From: Flavobacterium denitrificans DSM 15936 | GTDB taxonomy: Bacteria; Bacteroidota; Bacteroidia; Flavobacteriales; Flavobacteriaceae | Reading direction: 5' to 3' | Assembly: GCF_000425445.1 (NCBI RefSeq) | Contig: NZ_AUDL01000004.1 | Span: forward strand, 558,001 to 622,000 | Length of the DNA: 64,000 bases | Shown: one piece after another, positions 1 to 7,465 of the stretch | Position numbering within the stretch: position 1 is the first letter of the stretch | Layout of the letters: each line of letters begins with the position of its first letter | Made by a program: the position numbers and the translations under genes | The notes under the pieces: generated by a model | The model's input: the letters and a program-made list of their open reading frames with translations, nothing else | Databases searched by the model: none | Told to the model about the DNA's origin: nothing

Positions 1-78
1 AAAATTTTAATTTTTGAATTGAATTTTATTCTGATTTGAAATTGATTTTTGAAATTGGAATTTTTTTTATTTTTTGTT

Positions 79-312
79 TCAGACGATTTTCAGAGGATTG
101 TTGAGATTGTCCAAAATTTCCTGAACTTGTTCGAAATCGTCCGGATGAACCTTCAGACGGATGCCTCCCAGCGCTGCAGAGTACATTGGTGCGACTGAAA
201 GCGTCATTTCGTTTTCGAAGAAATAAGGAATTTCTTCCTGCTCAAGTAAGTGTTTCAGAACCACAGTTTCGTGCTGATAATTGAATATGGCGATGGTTTT
301 AAAGCTTTCCAT
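79..312 (-). CDS. DUF2007-type putative signal-transducing protein
   Basis: A 77-residue cytoplasmic protein with no signal peptide or membrane segment. The order of elements fits the DUF2007 family of small alpha/beta proteins: an N-terminal strand (FKTIAIFNYQHE), a helix (VVLKHLLEQEEIPYF), a central strand ending in GGIRLKV, and a C-terminal helix (DDFEQVQEILDNL). The family is often called putative signal transducing protein, but no biochemical role is established. It stands alone and is divergent from the RNase R gene, with about 110 bases between the two starts. The 78 bases beyond its stop are very T/A-rich and hold no visible gene. The family call rests on overall pattern, not on a catalytic motif. 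Confidence 0.75.
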   Translation of the reverse strand: MESFKTIAIFNYQHETVVLKHLLEQEEIPYFFENEMTLSVAPMYSAALGGIRLKVHPDDFEQVQEILDNLNNPLKIV

Positions 313-421
313 AAAGGTCTTTTTGTAAATGTACGAAAAGTTATATTTTTAATAATTCTAATTGTTAAAATCTATATTCTGATATCTTATTTGTAATTTT
401 AAACCTTATAAGAAAAGATAT

Positions 422-2602
422 ATGAGTAAGAAAATTAGAAAGCCGATAAAAAAAGAGAAAGATTTCTCTAGTAAGATAGTAAAAATTTTATCGCAAAGTG
501 CTAATAAAACATTCAATTATAAACAAATAGCAGCAAAGTTAGAACTTGATGATACAAAAAGTAGAAATCAGATTATTAAAGATTTAAAAATTCTAGCTTC
601 GCAAAAGAAGATTATAGAAACAGAACCTGGAAAATATTTAGTCAAAGCTGAAAGCCAAGATTACTATGAAGGAACAATAGATATGACGAGCAGAAAAACG
701 GCATATTTTATTTGTGATGAATTTGAAGAAGATGTTTTTATTCCGACCAATAATTTGAATCGTGCTTTAGATAAAGACAAAGTAAAAGTTTATGTTTATA
801 ACCGAAGAAAAGGAAAAAGACCTGAAGGTGAAGTAATTGAAGTTATAGAAAGAGATAAAACAGAGTTTGTTGGAGTTATTGACATTCAGGCAAATTTTGC
901 TTTTGTTTCGACCGCAAATCCTAAAATGTATACCGATATTTTTATCCCTAAAGATAAAATTGGTGAAGCAGAAAACGGTGATGTTGTGTTGGTTAAGATT
1001 GAAGATTGGCCAAAAAGAGCTGATAGTCCGTTTGGATCTGTAATTCGAGTTTTAGGAAAACCTGGAGAACATAATACAGAAATCCATGCTATTTTAGCGG
1101 AATATGGTTTACCAGCTGATTTTCCGGTAGAAGTAGAAGTTTTTGCACAAAAGCTAGATACTTCAATTCAGGAATCTGAGATTGCAAAGCGTCGTGATAT
1201 GCGCGATACGCTTACGTTTACGATAGATCCAAAAGATGCAAAAGATTTTGATGACGCCTTGTCTTTCAAAAAGTTAGAAAATGGAAACTTCGAAATCGGA
1301 ATCCACATTGCCGATGTTTCGTATTATTTGGAAGAAGGAACAATCCTGGATGATGAAGCATACCAACGTGCAACTTCGGTATATTTGGTTGATAGGGTAG
1401 TGCCAATGCTTCCAGAAGTTTTGTCTAATTTTGCCTGTTCACTTCGTCCAAATGAAGAGAAATATACTTTTTCAGCAATATTTGAAGTTTCTCCAACAGC
1501 TCAGGTCATCAATCAATGGTTTGGAAGAACAGTAATTTATTCTGATCAACGTTTTGCTTATGAAGAAGCGCAATATATCATTGAAACAAAAGACAATACG
1601 ATTCCGGTTGATATTTCTATCACTGGTGATTCTTATGTGGTTTCAGATGAAATTGTGGAAGCTACTTTGAAATTAGATGAATTAGCTAAGATTTTAAGAA
1701 AGAAAAGAATGCAGCAAGGCGCTATTTCTTTTGATAAAGTGGAAGTTAAATTCAATTTGGATGAAGAAGGAGAACCAGAAGGAGTATATTTTAAAATATC
1801 AAAAGATGCCAATCATTTGATTGAAGAATTTATGCTTTTGGCCAATAGAAAAGTGGCAGAATATATTGGAAAACAAAAGAAAACCTTTGTTTACCGTATT
1901 CACGACGAGCCAAATGAGGATAAATTAATTGCAATGCAAACTGTAATTGCTAAATTTGGTTACAAAATTGATTTTAGGACAAAAGATGATATAGCCAAAT
2001 CAATAAATGCGTTGATGGAAGAAGTAAACGGTAAGAAAGAACAAAATCTTATTGATACTCTTGCCATTAGAAGTATGAGTAAAGCCAAATATTCAACTGA
2101 TAATATTGGTCATTATGGTTTAGCTTTTGATTATTATAGCCATTTTACATCGCCAATTCGTCGTTATCCAGATGTTATGGTACATAGATTACTGCAATAT
2201 TATTTGGATGGCGGAGCTTCTGTAGATGAAGAAACCTACGAAACCAAATGTCTGCATTGTTCAAGCATGGAAAATTTGGCAACAAATGCAGAGCGCGACA
2301 GTATTAAATACATGCAGGTTAAATACATGCAGGATCATCAGGATGAAGAATTCCTTGGCGTTATTTCTGGTGTTACTGAATGGGGAATTTATGTTGAAAT
2401 CGTTTCTAACAAATGCGAAGGAATGGTGAGAATCAGAGAAATAAAAGAGGATTACTATACTTTTGACGAAAGGCAATATGCATTGGTTGGAGCAACTTCT
2501 AACCGTTTATTACAGTTAGGAGACGAGATTTATGTTAAAGTAAAAAATGCAGATTTAGTTAAAAAGCAACTTGATTTTCATTTTTTGAGAAGAGCAGAAT
2601 AA
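422..2602 (+). CDS. rnr: Ribonuclease R (3'-5' exoribonuclease)
   Basis: A 726-residue RNase II/R family enzyme, which degrades structured RNA processively from the 3' end in the cytoplasm. In order I see a basic N-terminal winged-helix region (about 15-65), cold-shock/OB segments (about 75-215), the RNB catalytic core with DPKDAKDFDDA near residues 270-280 (its acidic residues bind the catalytic Mg2+ ions), the conserved YYSHFTSPIRRYPD block near 570-583, and a C-terminal S1 domain from about 640 (FLGVISGVTEWGIYVE). Length and order fit RNase R rather than the shorter RNase II. The DUF2807 gene starts 23 bases after its stop, so co-transcription is possible. Nothing is truncated. Confidence 0.95.
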   Translation: MSKKIRKPIKKEKDFSSKIVKILSQSANKTFNYKQIAAKLELDDTKSRNQIIKDLKILASQKKIIETEPGKYLVKAESQDYYEGTIDMTSRKTAYFICDEFEEDVFIPTNNLNRALDKDKVKVYVYNRRKGKRPEGEVIEVIERDKTEFVGVIDIQANFAFVSTANPKMYTDIFIPKDKIGEAENGDVVLVKIEDWPKRADSPFGSVIRVLGKPGEHNTEIHAILAEYGLPADFPVEVEVFAQKLDTSIQESEIAKRRDMRDTLTFTIDPKDAKDFDDALSFKKLENGNFEIGIHIADVSYYLEEGTILDDEAYQRATSVYLVDRVVPMLPEVLSNFACSLRPNEEKYTFSAIFEVSPTAQVINQWFGRTVIYSDQRFAYEEAQYIIETKDNTIPVDISITGDSYVVSDEIVEATLKLDELAKILRKKRMQQGAISFDKVEVKFNLDEEGEPEGVYFKISKDANHLIEEFMLLANRKVAEYIGKQKKTFVYRIHDEPNEDKLIAMQTVIAKFGYKIDFRTKDDIAKSINALMEEVNGKKEQNLIDTLAIRSMSKAKYSTDNIGHYGLAFDYYSHFTSPIRRYPDVMVHRLLQYYLDGGASVDEETYETKCLHCSSMENLATNAERDSIKYMQVKYMQDHQDEEFLGVISGVTEWGIYVEIVSNKCEGMVRIREIKEDYYTFDERQYALVGATSNRLLQLGDEIYVKVKNADLVKKQLDFHFLRRAE

Positions 2603-2625
2603 GTATTAATTAAAAAAATAAAAGT

Positions 2626-3294
2626 ATGAAAAAGCTAATTATAGGAGCGGTAATTTTATTTGCACAACTATCTTTTGGTCAGGTTACCAAAGAGTTGGGA
2701 GATTTTGATACCGTTAAGGTTTTTGATAAATTAAGCGTAAAAGTAGTTCAGGCATCTGAAAATAGAATTGTGATAAAAGGTGCTAGAGAAGCCGAAGTCG
2801 AAGTTGTTAATAAAAATGGTATATTGAAATTAAGAATGCCTTTTCCAAAACTTTTGTCAGGAAATGATTTGAGTATTACTTTGTATTACAAACATATCGA
2901 ACTTATAGATGTAAATGAAGGAGCAACAGTAACTAGCAATGAAGCTATCAAGGCAACTTCGTTCAAAGTAAGTGCACAAGAAGGAGGTATTATAAATGTT
3001 GATTTGGATGTTGATAAACTCAAAGTTAGCTCAGTATCAGGAGGTTCAATTACATTAGCTGGTAAAGCTGCAAATCAAGATGCAAGTTTAGGAGCTGGAG
3101 GTTATTTGCTGGCAAGTAAATTAGAGACATCTCAGACTACTGTAAGCGTTTCTGCGGGCGGAAAAGCCGATGTTAATGCATCAACCCTTGTTGACGCAAA
3201 AGTAAGCGCAGGAGGCTCTATTTACATTTATGGAAAACCAAAACAAATTAACCAAAAAACAGTTTTTGGTGGTAAAATAGAAGAAGTAAAATAG
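2626..3294 (+). CDS. DUF2807 (head GIN domain) exported protein
   Basis: A 222-residue exported protein. It has a classical signal peptide (MKKLIIGAVILFAQLSFGQ) followed by a repetitive beta-rich domain: DFDTVKVFDKLSVKVVQ at the start, then many short strands with Gly/Ala/Ser turns, as in the DUF2807 'putative auto-transporter adhesin, head GIN' family. These domains form beta-helical cell-surface or periplasmic proteins in Bacteroidota, and their ligand is not known. The gene lies 23 bases after rnr and 7 bases before a LysE-type exporter, so the three may be one transcript ending at the hairpin at 4010-4037. A specific adhesive role is not shown here. Confidence 0.82.
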   Translation: MKKLIIGAVILFAQLSFGQVTKELGDFDTVKVFDKLSVKVVQASENRIVIKGAREAEVEVVNKNGILKLRMPFPKLLSGNDLSITLYYKHIELIDVNEGATVTSNEAIKATSFKVSAQEGGIINVDLDVDKLKVSSVSGGSITLAGKAANQDASLGAGGYLLASKLETSQTTVSVSAGGKADVNASTLVDAKVSAGGSIYIYGKPKQINQKTVFGGKIEEVK

Positions 3295-3301
3295 TATTTG
3301 A

Positions 3302-3982
3302 ATGATAAATGATATTCTGGCTGGTCTGCCATGGGGACTTGTATTAAGCTTTATGGTAGGTCCGGTATTTTTTGTTTTAATAGAAACCAGTATTACTAAA
3401 GGATTTAGAGCTGCAATAGCTTTTGATTTTGGAGTTGTTTTAGGTGATGTTTTTTTTATAGCTATTGCTTATTTAGGAAGTTATAGGTTGATTTCCAGTT
3501 TAAAAGATGATCCGGCATTGTTTATTTTTGGAGGTATAATAATGCTTGCATATGGTGTAATTTCTTTTGTTAAATTGAAAAAAGAAGAAAAAATCAATGA
3601 TGAAGAAATTGATCGCGATATTTTAAAAAGAAATTATGGAAGCTTGTTTGTAAAAGGTTTTTTACTTAATGTTATCAACATTGGTGTTCTTGGTTTTTGG
3701 CTTGCCGTAATTATTTCTGTAGGACCAAAATTAGATATGCAAACATCAAGAATGATGACCTTTTTTACTTCAGTAATTATTACTTATTTATTAATTGATT
3801 GTGGTAAAATTTTATTAGCCAAACAGTTAAAATCAAAAATGACGCCGACAAATATTCTTAAAATCAAAAAAGGAATTAGTATTGTTTTAATGGTTTTCGG
3901 ATTTGCTTTAGTAATTCAAGGTTGGTTTCCAAAAGAAAAAGAAATGGTTAAAAATGCTTTTGAAAAGATTGAAAATAAGTAG
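3302..3982 (+). CDS. LysE/RhtB-family amino-acid exporter
   Basis: A 226-residue inner-membrane protein with about six hydrophobic segments. The N-terminus (GLPWGLVLSFMVGPVFFVLIE) carries the family's Gly-Pro turn in helix 1, followed by a second helix with DFGVVLGDVFFIA. A charged cytoplasmic loop (LKKEEKINDEEIDRDILKR) lies between helices 3 and 4. LysE/RhtB proteins export amino acids or related small molecules by proton exchange, but the substrate cannot be read from sequence. It follows the DUF2807 gene by 7 bases and is followed by a clear rho-independent terminator, making it the likely last gene of the rnr transcript. Confidence 0.83.
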   Translation: MINDILAGLPWGLVLSFMVGPVFFVLIETSITKGFRAAIAFDFGVVLGDVFFIAIAYLGSYRLISSLKDDPALFIFGGIIMLAYGVISFVKLKKEEKINDEEIDRDILKRNYGSLFVKGFLLNVINIGVLGFWLAVIISVGPKLDMQTSRMMTFFTSVIITYLLIDCGKILLAKQLKSKMTPTNILKIKKGISIVLMVFGFALVIQGWFPKEKEMVKNAFEKIENK

Positions 3983-4009
3983 TTGTTAATAACTCAAAAA
4001 TATAAAATT

Positions 4010-4037
4010 AAACCTCTGAATTTCAGAGGTTTTTTTT
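4010..4037 (+). terminator. Rho-independent terminator after the LysE gene
   Basis: The inverted repeat AAACCTCTGAA / TTCAGAGGTTT is followed by an uninterrupted T run. It ends the rnr-DUF2807-LysE transcription unit, and the opposing lipoprotein genes begin beyond it. Confidence 0.85.
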
Positions 4038-4083
4038 GTGATATAGTTGCCAATTAAAAAATATTTTAAAGTATTTACTTAAA

Positions 4084-4689
4084 TCATTGCTTAATCAAGG
4101 TATAGGTGCCAGGAGCAATAAAAGGTTGTGGCAGGATTTCTCCTTCTTTGCGGGCAACAGGACCCACCCAGTATAAACTTAGTGTAATGGCAGCTTTGCC
4201 ATTTACTGTTACTCTCCTAATTTGTATATCAGCAAAAGTCTTATGATAATTTGGATCAATTAATCCTCCTCTCAATCTTTTTTCTGTTGAGGAACAGTCA
4301 GGACAACCTAACTCTTTTCCCGTAAGGATTTGATTTGAAGAGATACTATGACGATTTTGATCTTCATAGTAGGTGTTCAATTTGTTTAGTGTATTGACTT
4401 TTTCTATTCCATTTTCTATGTATTGGTATTCGCCAATTAAAAGGTCTTCAAAATAGACACGATTATAGGATTCTTTCTTTTTCTGCAGCACAATTTTCCA
4501 AGTAGTAGTTCCATTGGTGTACACATAAGTACCCTCATAGGCTTCTAGCTGCTTTTTGGTATCTTTACGATAAGAGTTAGGAATTTCTTTTATAATATTA
4601 TCAAGATCTTCTAAATCATATATTGGCATTTGTGCTCTACAATTTGTAAGCACGGCAAAAAAGAATAGTAGGGTTATATATTTTTTCAT
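4084..4689 (-). CDS. Small lipoprotein, DUF6705-like
   Basis: A 201-residue predicted lipoprotein. The chosen start gives MKKYITLLFFFAVLTNC, a signal peptide ending in a lipobox with the modified Cys at 17. An upstream ATG at 4710 would add seven charged residues and overlap the preceding gene by 10 bases, which fits a signal peptide less well. The mature part begins with AQMPIYDLEDLDN and has a beta-rich body (GTYVYTNGTTTWKIVLQKK; ITLSLYWVGPV) and a CPDC-like pair. This resembles the Bacteroidota family DUF6705, whose function is unknown. Its start lies 11 bases after the stop of the JAMM-like lipoprotein gene, so the two are probably co-expressed. Confidence 0.65.
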   Translation of the reverse strand: MKKYITLLFFFAVLTNCRAQMPIYDLEDLDNIIKEIPNSYRKDTKKQLEAYEGTYVYTNGTTTWKIVLQKKKESYNRVYFEDLLIGEYQYIENGIEKVNTLNKLNTYYEDQNRHSISSNQILTGKELGCPDCSSTEKRLRGGLIDPNYHKTFADIQIRRVTVNGKAAITLSLYWVGPVARKEGEILPQPFIAPGTYTLIKQ

Positions 4690-4700
4690 ATGTTTAAGTT

Positions 4701-6071
4701 TTAATTGCAAGGGATACTGCTAACTGCAGTTTTGTTAGAATTTAGTCCGAGTTTATTCCATTTTGTTTCTGAGGGGGTTTGGCTTATTTTATAAAGTTCT
4801 ATCCCGTAGTCGTTAAATTGTTCTAAAAAGCTTTTTTCCAGATCTCCTTTATTTTTGTTATATATTATAGCTTGTTTTTTATGTATTGCATTATATTTTT
4901 CTTTTTCTGTTAGCTCTGAATAAATAGGATCATTTAAAACTCTATCTACTTTAGTTTGTAAGGTAGCAGCATCGCTAACTTTAAGCACGTAGGTATTTAC
5001 ACTGCCATTATTATTAACTACTACTCCATAAAAAACAGTAGCTTTTCTACTATCAGATGCATTAATGTAGGCATCAAGTAAAAAACTAACATCGCCAAAC
5101 GAAAACATTTTGTCAGCATTTGAAGGATGTGTATGCCATCCGCCAATATAAGTTCCTCCGGTTGTTAACTCAACATTAAACTCGTTTGGAGATTCTATTG
5201 GGTTGTAGATATTGGTATAGGTTTGGTCGGGATTCATCCTCATTTTTACTTCTACTCCAAATTCTTTGTTATTTTGTGCTTCACTAACTTTTGTTTTTAA
5301 CCATTCTATGCTTGGCATCATATTATTTATATTAAGTGGATCAACTGCTTTTTTTAATTGATCGCATGGAAAGCTATCAAAATAACCTGAAGTCGAATAT
5401 CCATAATTATAACTACCACCATAATTCCACCTATTGTGGTACAATTGGGTATAGACATTATTGTAATAATAAGATCCCATTTGAAAGATCGTAATAAAGC
5501 TTATGTAGTAATTTGGAGCATGGTAATTATTTTGTATTACTACCTCCTTAAGACCTATTGCGCCTGAGCTTTTGTTTGTTGAACCTGTAGAGAAAAATTG
5601 AGAAATATTTTCTCCGTTTTTTACTCTATAACCGTTGATAAAATCGCCTTCTAATGTGCGAATCATAATTGTACCTGAAAAATTTGATGTATTCATAGTT
5701 GTTTCAGGATACATACTATACACAACAGTTTGTCGTTCATTTTGAATTGTTACCATAAGTACTCTGCTATATTCTTGTGCATTATTAGTGAGCAATGGTA
5801 TTACAGTTAGTAATTCTGTACTATTTGTAATTTCTTCTTGTGTAATGTGATCATAATCATATGTAAGAGATGTTACTTGATCTGATTTAGAAGTAAGAGA
5901 ACGATTTTTTTGCTGTTCTAAAAATTGAATAGCGTCATCTTTGCTTACTGTTTGTAATAGACTTTTAGGTTGATCTATTTTTTCATATTCTTCATCTTGA
6001 CAATTACTTAAAAATAAAGTTATTAATAAAGATAAAAATAATCTAATTGTTGTGCGTCTAAAATTTTTCAT
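4701..6071 (-). CDS. Lipoprotein with a JAMM-like metalloprotease motif
   Basis: A 456-residue predicted lipoprotein with signal peptide and lipobox LSNC (Cys 24). The first half is Ser/Thr/Asn-rich with a Tyr/Asn-rich patch (residues about 185-230, SYYYNNVYTQLYHNR...). The second half holds GGWHTHPSNADKMFSFGD, with His313, His315, Ser324 and Asp327. That is the His-x-His-Pro...Ser-x-x-Asp layout of JAB1/MPN/Mov34 (JAMM) zinc peptidases, but with eight rather than the usual seven residues between the second His and Ser. Glu in the segment FGVEVKMRMNP upstream could be the catalytic acid. JAMM enzymes cleave isopeptide or peptide bonds; a lipid-anchored version would act in the cell envelope. 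The substrate is unknown. The downstream partner is the 201-residue lipoprotein at 4084-4689. Confidence 0.65.
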   Translation of the reverse strand: MKNFRRTTIRLFLSLLITLFLSNCQDEEYEKIDQPKSLLQTVSKDDAIQFLEQQKNRSLTSKSDQVTSLTYDYDHITQEEITNSTELLTVIPLLTNNAQEYSRVLMVTIQNERQTVVYSMYPETTMNTSNFSGTIMIRTLEGDFINGYRVKNGENISQFFSTGSTNKSSGAIGLKEVVIQNNYHAPNYYISFITIFQMGSYYYNNVYTQLYHNRWNYGGSYNYGYSTSGYFDSFPCDQLKKAVDPLNINNMMPSIEWLKTKVSEAQNNKEFGVEVKMRMNPDQTYTNIYNPIESPNEFNVELTTGGTYIGGWHTHPSNADKMFSFGDVSFLLDAYINASDSRKATVFYGVVVNNNGSVNTYVLKVSDAATLQTKVDRVLNDPIYSELTEKEKYNAIHKKQAIIYNKNKGDLEKSFLEQFNDYGIELYKISQTPSETKWNKLGLNSNKTAVSSIPCN

Positions 6072-6080
6072 AAGCTGTGG

Positions 6081-6120
6081 TTTGTAAGTTTAGTTAAATT
6101 TATATAAAAAAACTTACAAA
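6081..6120. repeat. Perfect 11-bp inverted repeat upstream of the JAMM-like lipoprotein gene
   Basis: TTTGTAAGTTT (6081-6091) and AAACTTACAAA (6110-6120) are perfect reverse complements separated by 18 AT-only bases. They lie 10 bases upstream of the minus-strand start at 6071. The pair could be a repressor operator or a 5' leader hairpin; there is no T run to suggest termination. Confidence 0.5.
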
Positions 6121-6185
6121 TAATATTTTTAATTAAAATATTTCTTACAAATTATTAAAAATTTCGAATTGCTTTATGAGGTTTT

Positions 6186-6207
6186 GAGATATCGTCCAGA
6201 TTCGAAC
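6186..6207 (-). other. Fragment matching the 3' part of the neighbouring tRNA-Cys
   Basis: These 22 bases match the T-arm and acceptor end of tRNA-Cys (6278-6299) at 19 positions; all three differences are transitions. No D-arm or anticodon arm accompanies the fragment. It could be the scar of an element that once integrated at the tRNA 3' end, or a decayed second tRNA copy. Confidence 0.55.
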
Positions 6208-6244
6208 GTAAATCTTTATCTAATTTTTTCTAAAAATTAAACAT

Positions 6245-6276
6245 AAAAAAAAGAGACACATTTCTGTATCTCTTTT
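6245..6276 (-). terminator. Terminator of tRNA-Cys
   Basis: On the minus strand, AAAGAGATACA and TGTGTCTCTTT form a near-perfect 11-bp stem around GAAA, followed directly by a T run. It begins three bases after the tRNA 3' end and fits rho-independent termination of the tRNA transcript. Confidence 0.8.
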
Positions 6277-6278
6277 AG

Positions 6279-6349
6279 AGGCATCGTCCGGATTCGAACC
6301 GGAGTAGGAGCTTTTGCAGAGCCCAGCCTAGCCGCTCGGCCACGACGCC
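6279..6349 (-). tRNA. tRNA-Cys (anticodon GCA)
   Basis: A 71-base cloverleaf folds by eye. The acceptor stem is GGCGTCG with CGATGCC. A short D-stem is GCC/GGC. The anticodon stem GGGCT/AGCTC encloses the loop CTGCAAA with anticodon GCA. The T-stem TCCGG/CCGGA closes the loop TTCGAAT. The discriminator is U73, the known identity base of tRNA-Cys. CCA is not encoded, so it is added after transcription. The gene stands alone between folB and the lipoprotein pair. Confidence 0.96.
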
Positions 6350-6443
6350 ATTGCTTGAACGGATGGCAAAAGTAACTAAAATCTTTAAATTTCAAAAGTT
6401 TCATATGAAGTATTTTGAAAAAATACCTTTTTAGTTTTTAAAA

Positions 6444-6803
6444 TTACTTTCTAATTTCCGTCATTTTTATGGTAACTGTTTCAACATCACCACCAATAGG
6501 CGGATTAATTTTAGAAACCCAAACTGTAGTTTTTTCTACCATTTCTATTTCAGCAAGTACACGAATATTGATTCTTTTAGCCACATGTTCCAATAAATGC
6601 GAACGAATTGCCATTTCTTCTTCAACAATTTTATTCAAATGTACATAATCAACAGTGTCTAAAAGATGATCTGTTTCTGCCGATTTTTGAAGATTTGTTT
6701 TAATTTTTAGATCAACAGTATAATCAGATCCAATTTTTCCTTCTTCAATTAAACATCCGTGGTACGAAAAAGTGCGAATGTTTTTTAATTTAATAACTCC
6801 CAT
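6444..6803 (-). CDS. folB: Dihydroneopterin aldolase
   Basis: A 119-residue cytoplasmic enzyme of folate synthesis that converts 7,8-dihydroneopterin to 6-hydroxymethyl-7,8-dihydropterin and glycolaldehyde. The N-terminus IKLKNIRTFSYHGCLIEE is the family signature, with Tyr-His-Gly and the substrate-binding Glu shortly after. DTVDYVHLNKIVEEEM and HLLEHVAKRI in the centre, and the C-terminal KINPPIGGDVETVTIKM block, are also conserved. Length matches the family. It lies 2 bases downstream of the toxin gene in the same direction, so it may be transcribed from the antitoxin promoter at 7341-7348. That coupling of a housekeeping gene to a toxin module is unusual. Confidence 0.93.
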   Translation of the reverse strand: MGVIKLKNIRTFSYHGCLIEEGKIGSDYTVDLKIKTNLQKSAETDHLLDTVDYVHLNKIVEEEMAIRSHLLEHVAKRINIRVLAEIEMVEKTTVWVSKINPPIGGDVETVTIKMTEIRK

Positions 6804-6805
6804 TT

Positions 6806-7102
6806 TTATAGTTTTATTCTAGTAATATTTGGATCTTGATAATTGGATGTTACAGCTTGTACAGAAACTATTTTTAAGTTTTCATCCACCGTAAAATGAA
6901 TTGTATATGGAAATTTCTTTAATGGTAAAATTCTAACATTACTATATTTTTCCTCAAAAAAAGGAAAAGTATTTAAAGTATCTACATAATCCTGATATTC
7001 ATTAAAGAATTTTGTTCCTAAACCATTAGAAAGTGATTCATAATATTCTGCAATTTCATCTACTTCTAATTCAGCTCGTAAGAGAATAAGTATTTCAAAC
7101 AT
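6806..7102 (-). CDS. ParE/RelE-superfamily toxin
   Basis: A 98-residue basic protein of the RelE/ParE fold. It starts with a strand (FEILILLRAELEVDEIAEYYES), has two helices (LGTKFFNEYQDYVDTLNTFPFFEEKYSNVRILPL), and ends in the sheet KKFPYTIHFTVDENLKIVSVQAV, which is the typical KFPYxIHF hairpin of Bacteroidota ParE-like toxins. Such toxins act on ribosomes (RelE) or gyrase (ParE). The two cannot be separated here, although the KFPY form lacks the classical RelE catalytic set and sits nearer ParE. Its ATG shares one base with the antitoxin stop, a tight TA operon layout. Confidence 0.82.
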   Translation of the reverse strand: MFEILILLRAELEVDEIAEYYESLSNGLGTKFFNEYQDYVDTLNTFPFFEEKYSNVRILPLKKFPYTIHFTVDENLKIVSVQAVTSNYQDPNITRIKL

Positions 7103-7323
7103 TATTTTTTATTCCATTTAGCGTTGAGTCTTTTTTTAGATTCTTCCCAACTTACATAATCCTCTGGTTTAGCATTCTTTATACGATCCAAAACCATTTC
7201 TTGTTGCCATAGCGGAATTTCATTTTCAACGTTTTCATTTATAGAAACATCAGGAACATGTTTGAAAAAACTAACAAAAGTTTCGTAAAAATCGTCTGGA
7301 ATTGTAACGGTTAATTGTCTCAT
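7102..7323 (-). CDS. Antitoxin partner of the ParE/RelE-like toxin
   Basis: A 73-residue acidic-to-neutral protein directly upstream of the toxin. Its N-terminus MRQLTVTIPDDFYETFVSFFKHV looks like a beta-strand plus helix, as in ribbon-helix-helix antitoxins. Its C-terminus PEDYVSWEESKKRLNAKW is probably the toxin-binding segment. The one-base TAATG overlap with the toxin start is the usual coupling that keeps antitoxin in excess. A TAnnTTTG promoter box lies 17 bases upstream. The family cannot be named with certainty; the role is inferred from size, order and partner. Confidence 0.75.
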   Translation of the reverse strand: MRQLTVTIPDDFYETFVSFFKHVPDVSINENVENEIPLWQQEMVLDRIKNAKPEDYVSWEESKKRLNAKWNKK

Positions 7324-7340
7324 AATTCTGAATATTTATA

Positions 7341-7348
7341 CAAAAATA
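7341..7348 (-). promoter_or_regulatory. -7 promoter box for the toxin-antitoxin-folB unit
   Basis: TATTTTTG on the minus strand matches the Bacteroidota -7 consensus TAnnTTTG and sits 17 bases upstream of the antitoxin ATG. A clear -33 TTG was not identified. Confidence 0.55.
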
Positions 7349-7412
7349 ATAATTAAATTATTTTCGAGTTTGAGGTTTAACATTTCATGTTTTGCGCCAC
7401 TTAAATAACTTT

Positions 7413-7431
7413 AAACCTGAAACCTGAAACC
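7413..7431. repeat. Intergenic CTGAAAC-type repeat
   Basis: Tandem AAACCTGAAACCTGAAACC just before the glnS promoter. The same words recur at 19183-19194 and in 21157-21266, so this is a dispersed intergenic family in the window. Confidence 0.5.
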
Positions 7432-7438
7432 TTTTTTT

Positions 7439-7446
7439 TATCTTTG
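7439..7446 (+). promoter_or_regulatory. -7 promoter box of glnS
   Basis: TATCTTTG matches TAnnTTTG exactly and ends 19 bases before the glnS ATG. The predicted transcript start would give a very short leader. Confidence 0.6.
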
Positions 7447-7465
7447 CTAAAATTACTATAAAATA

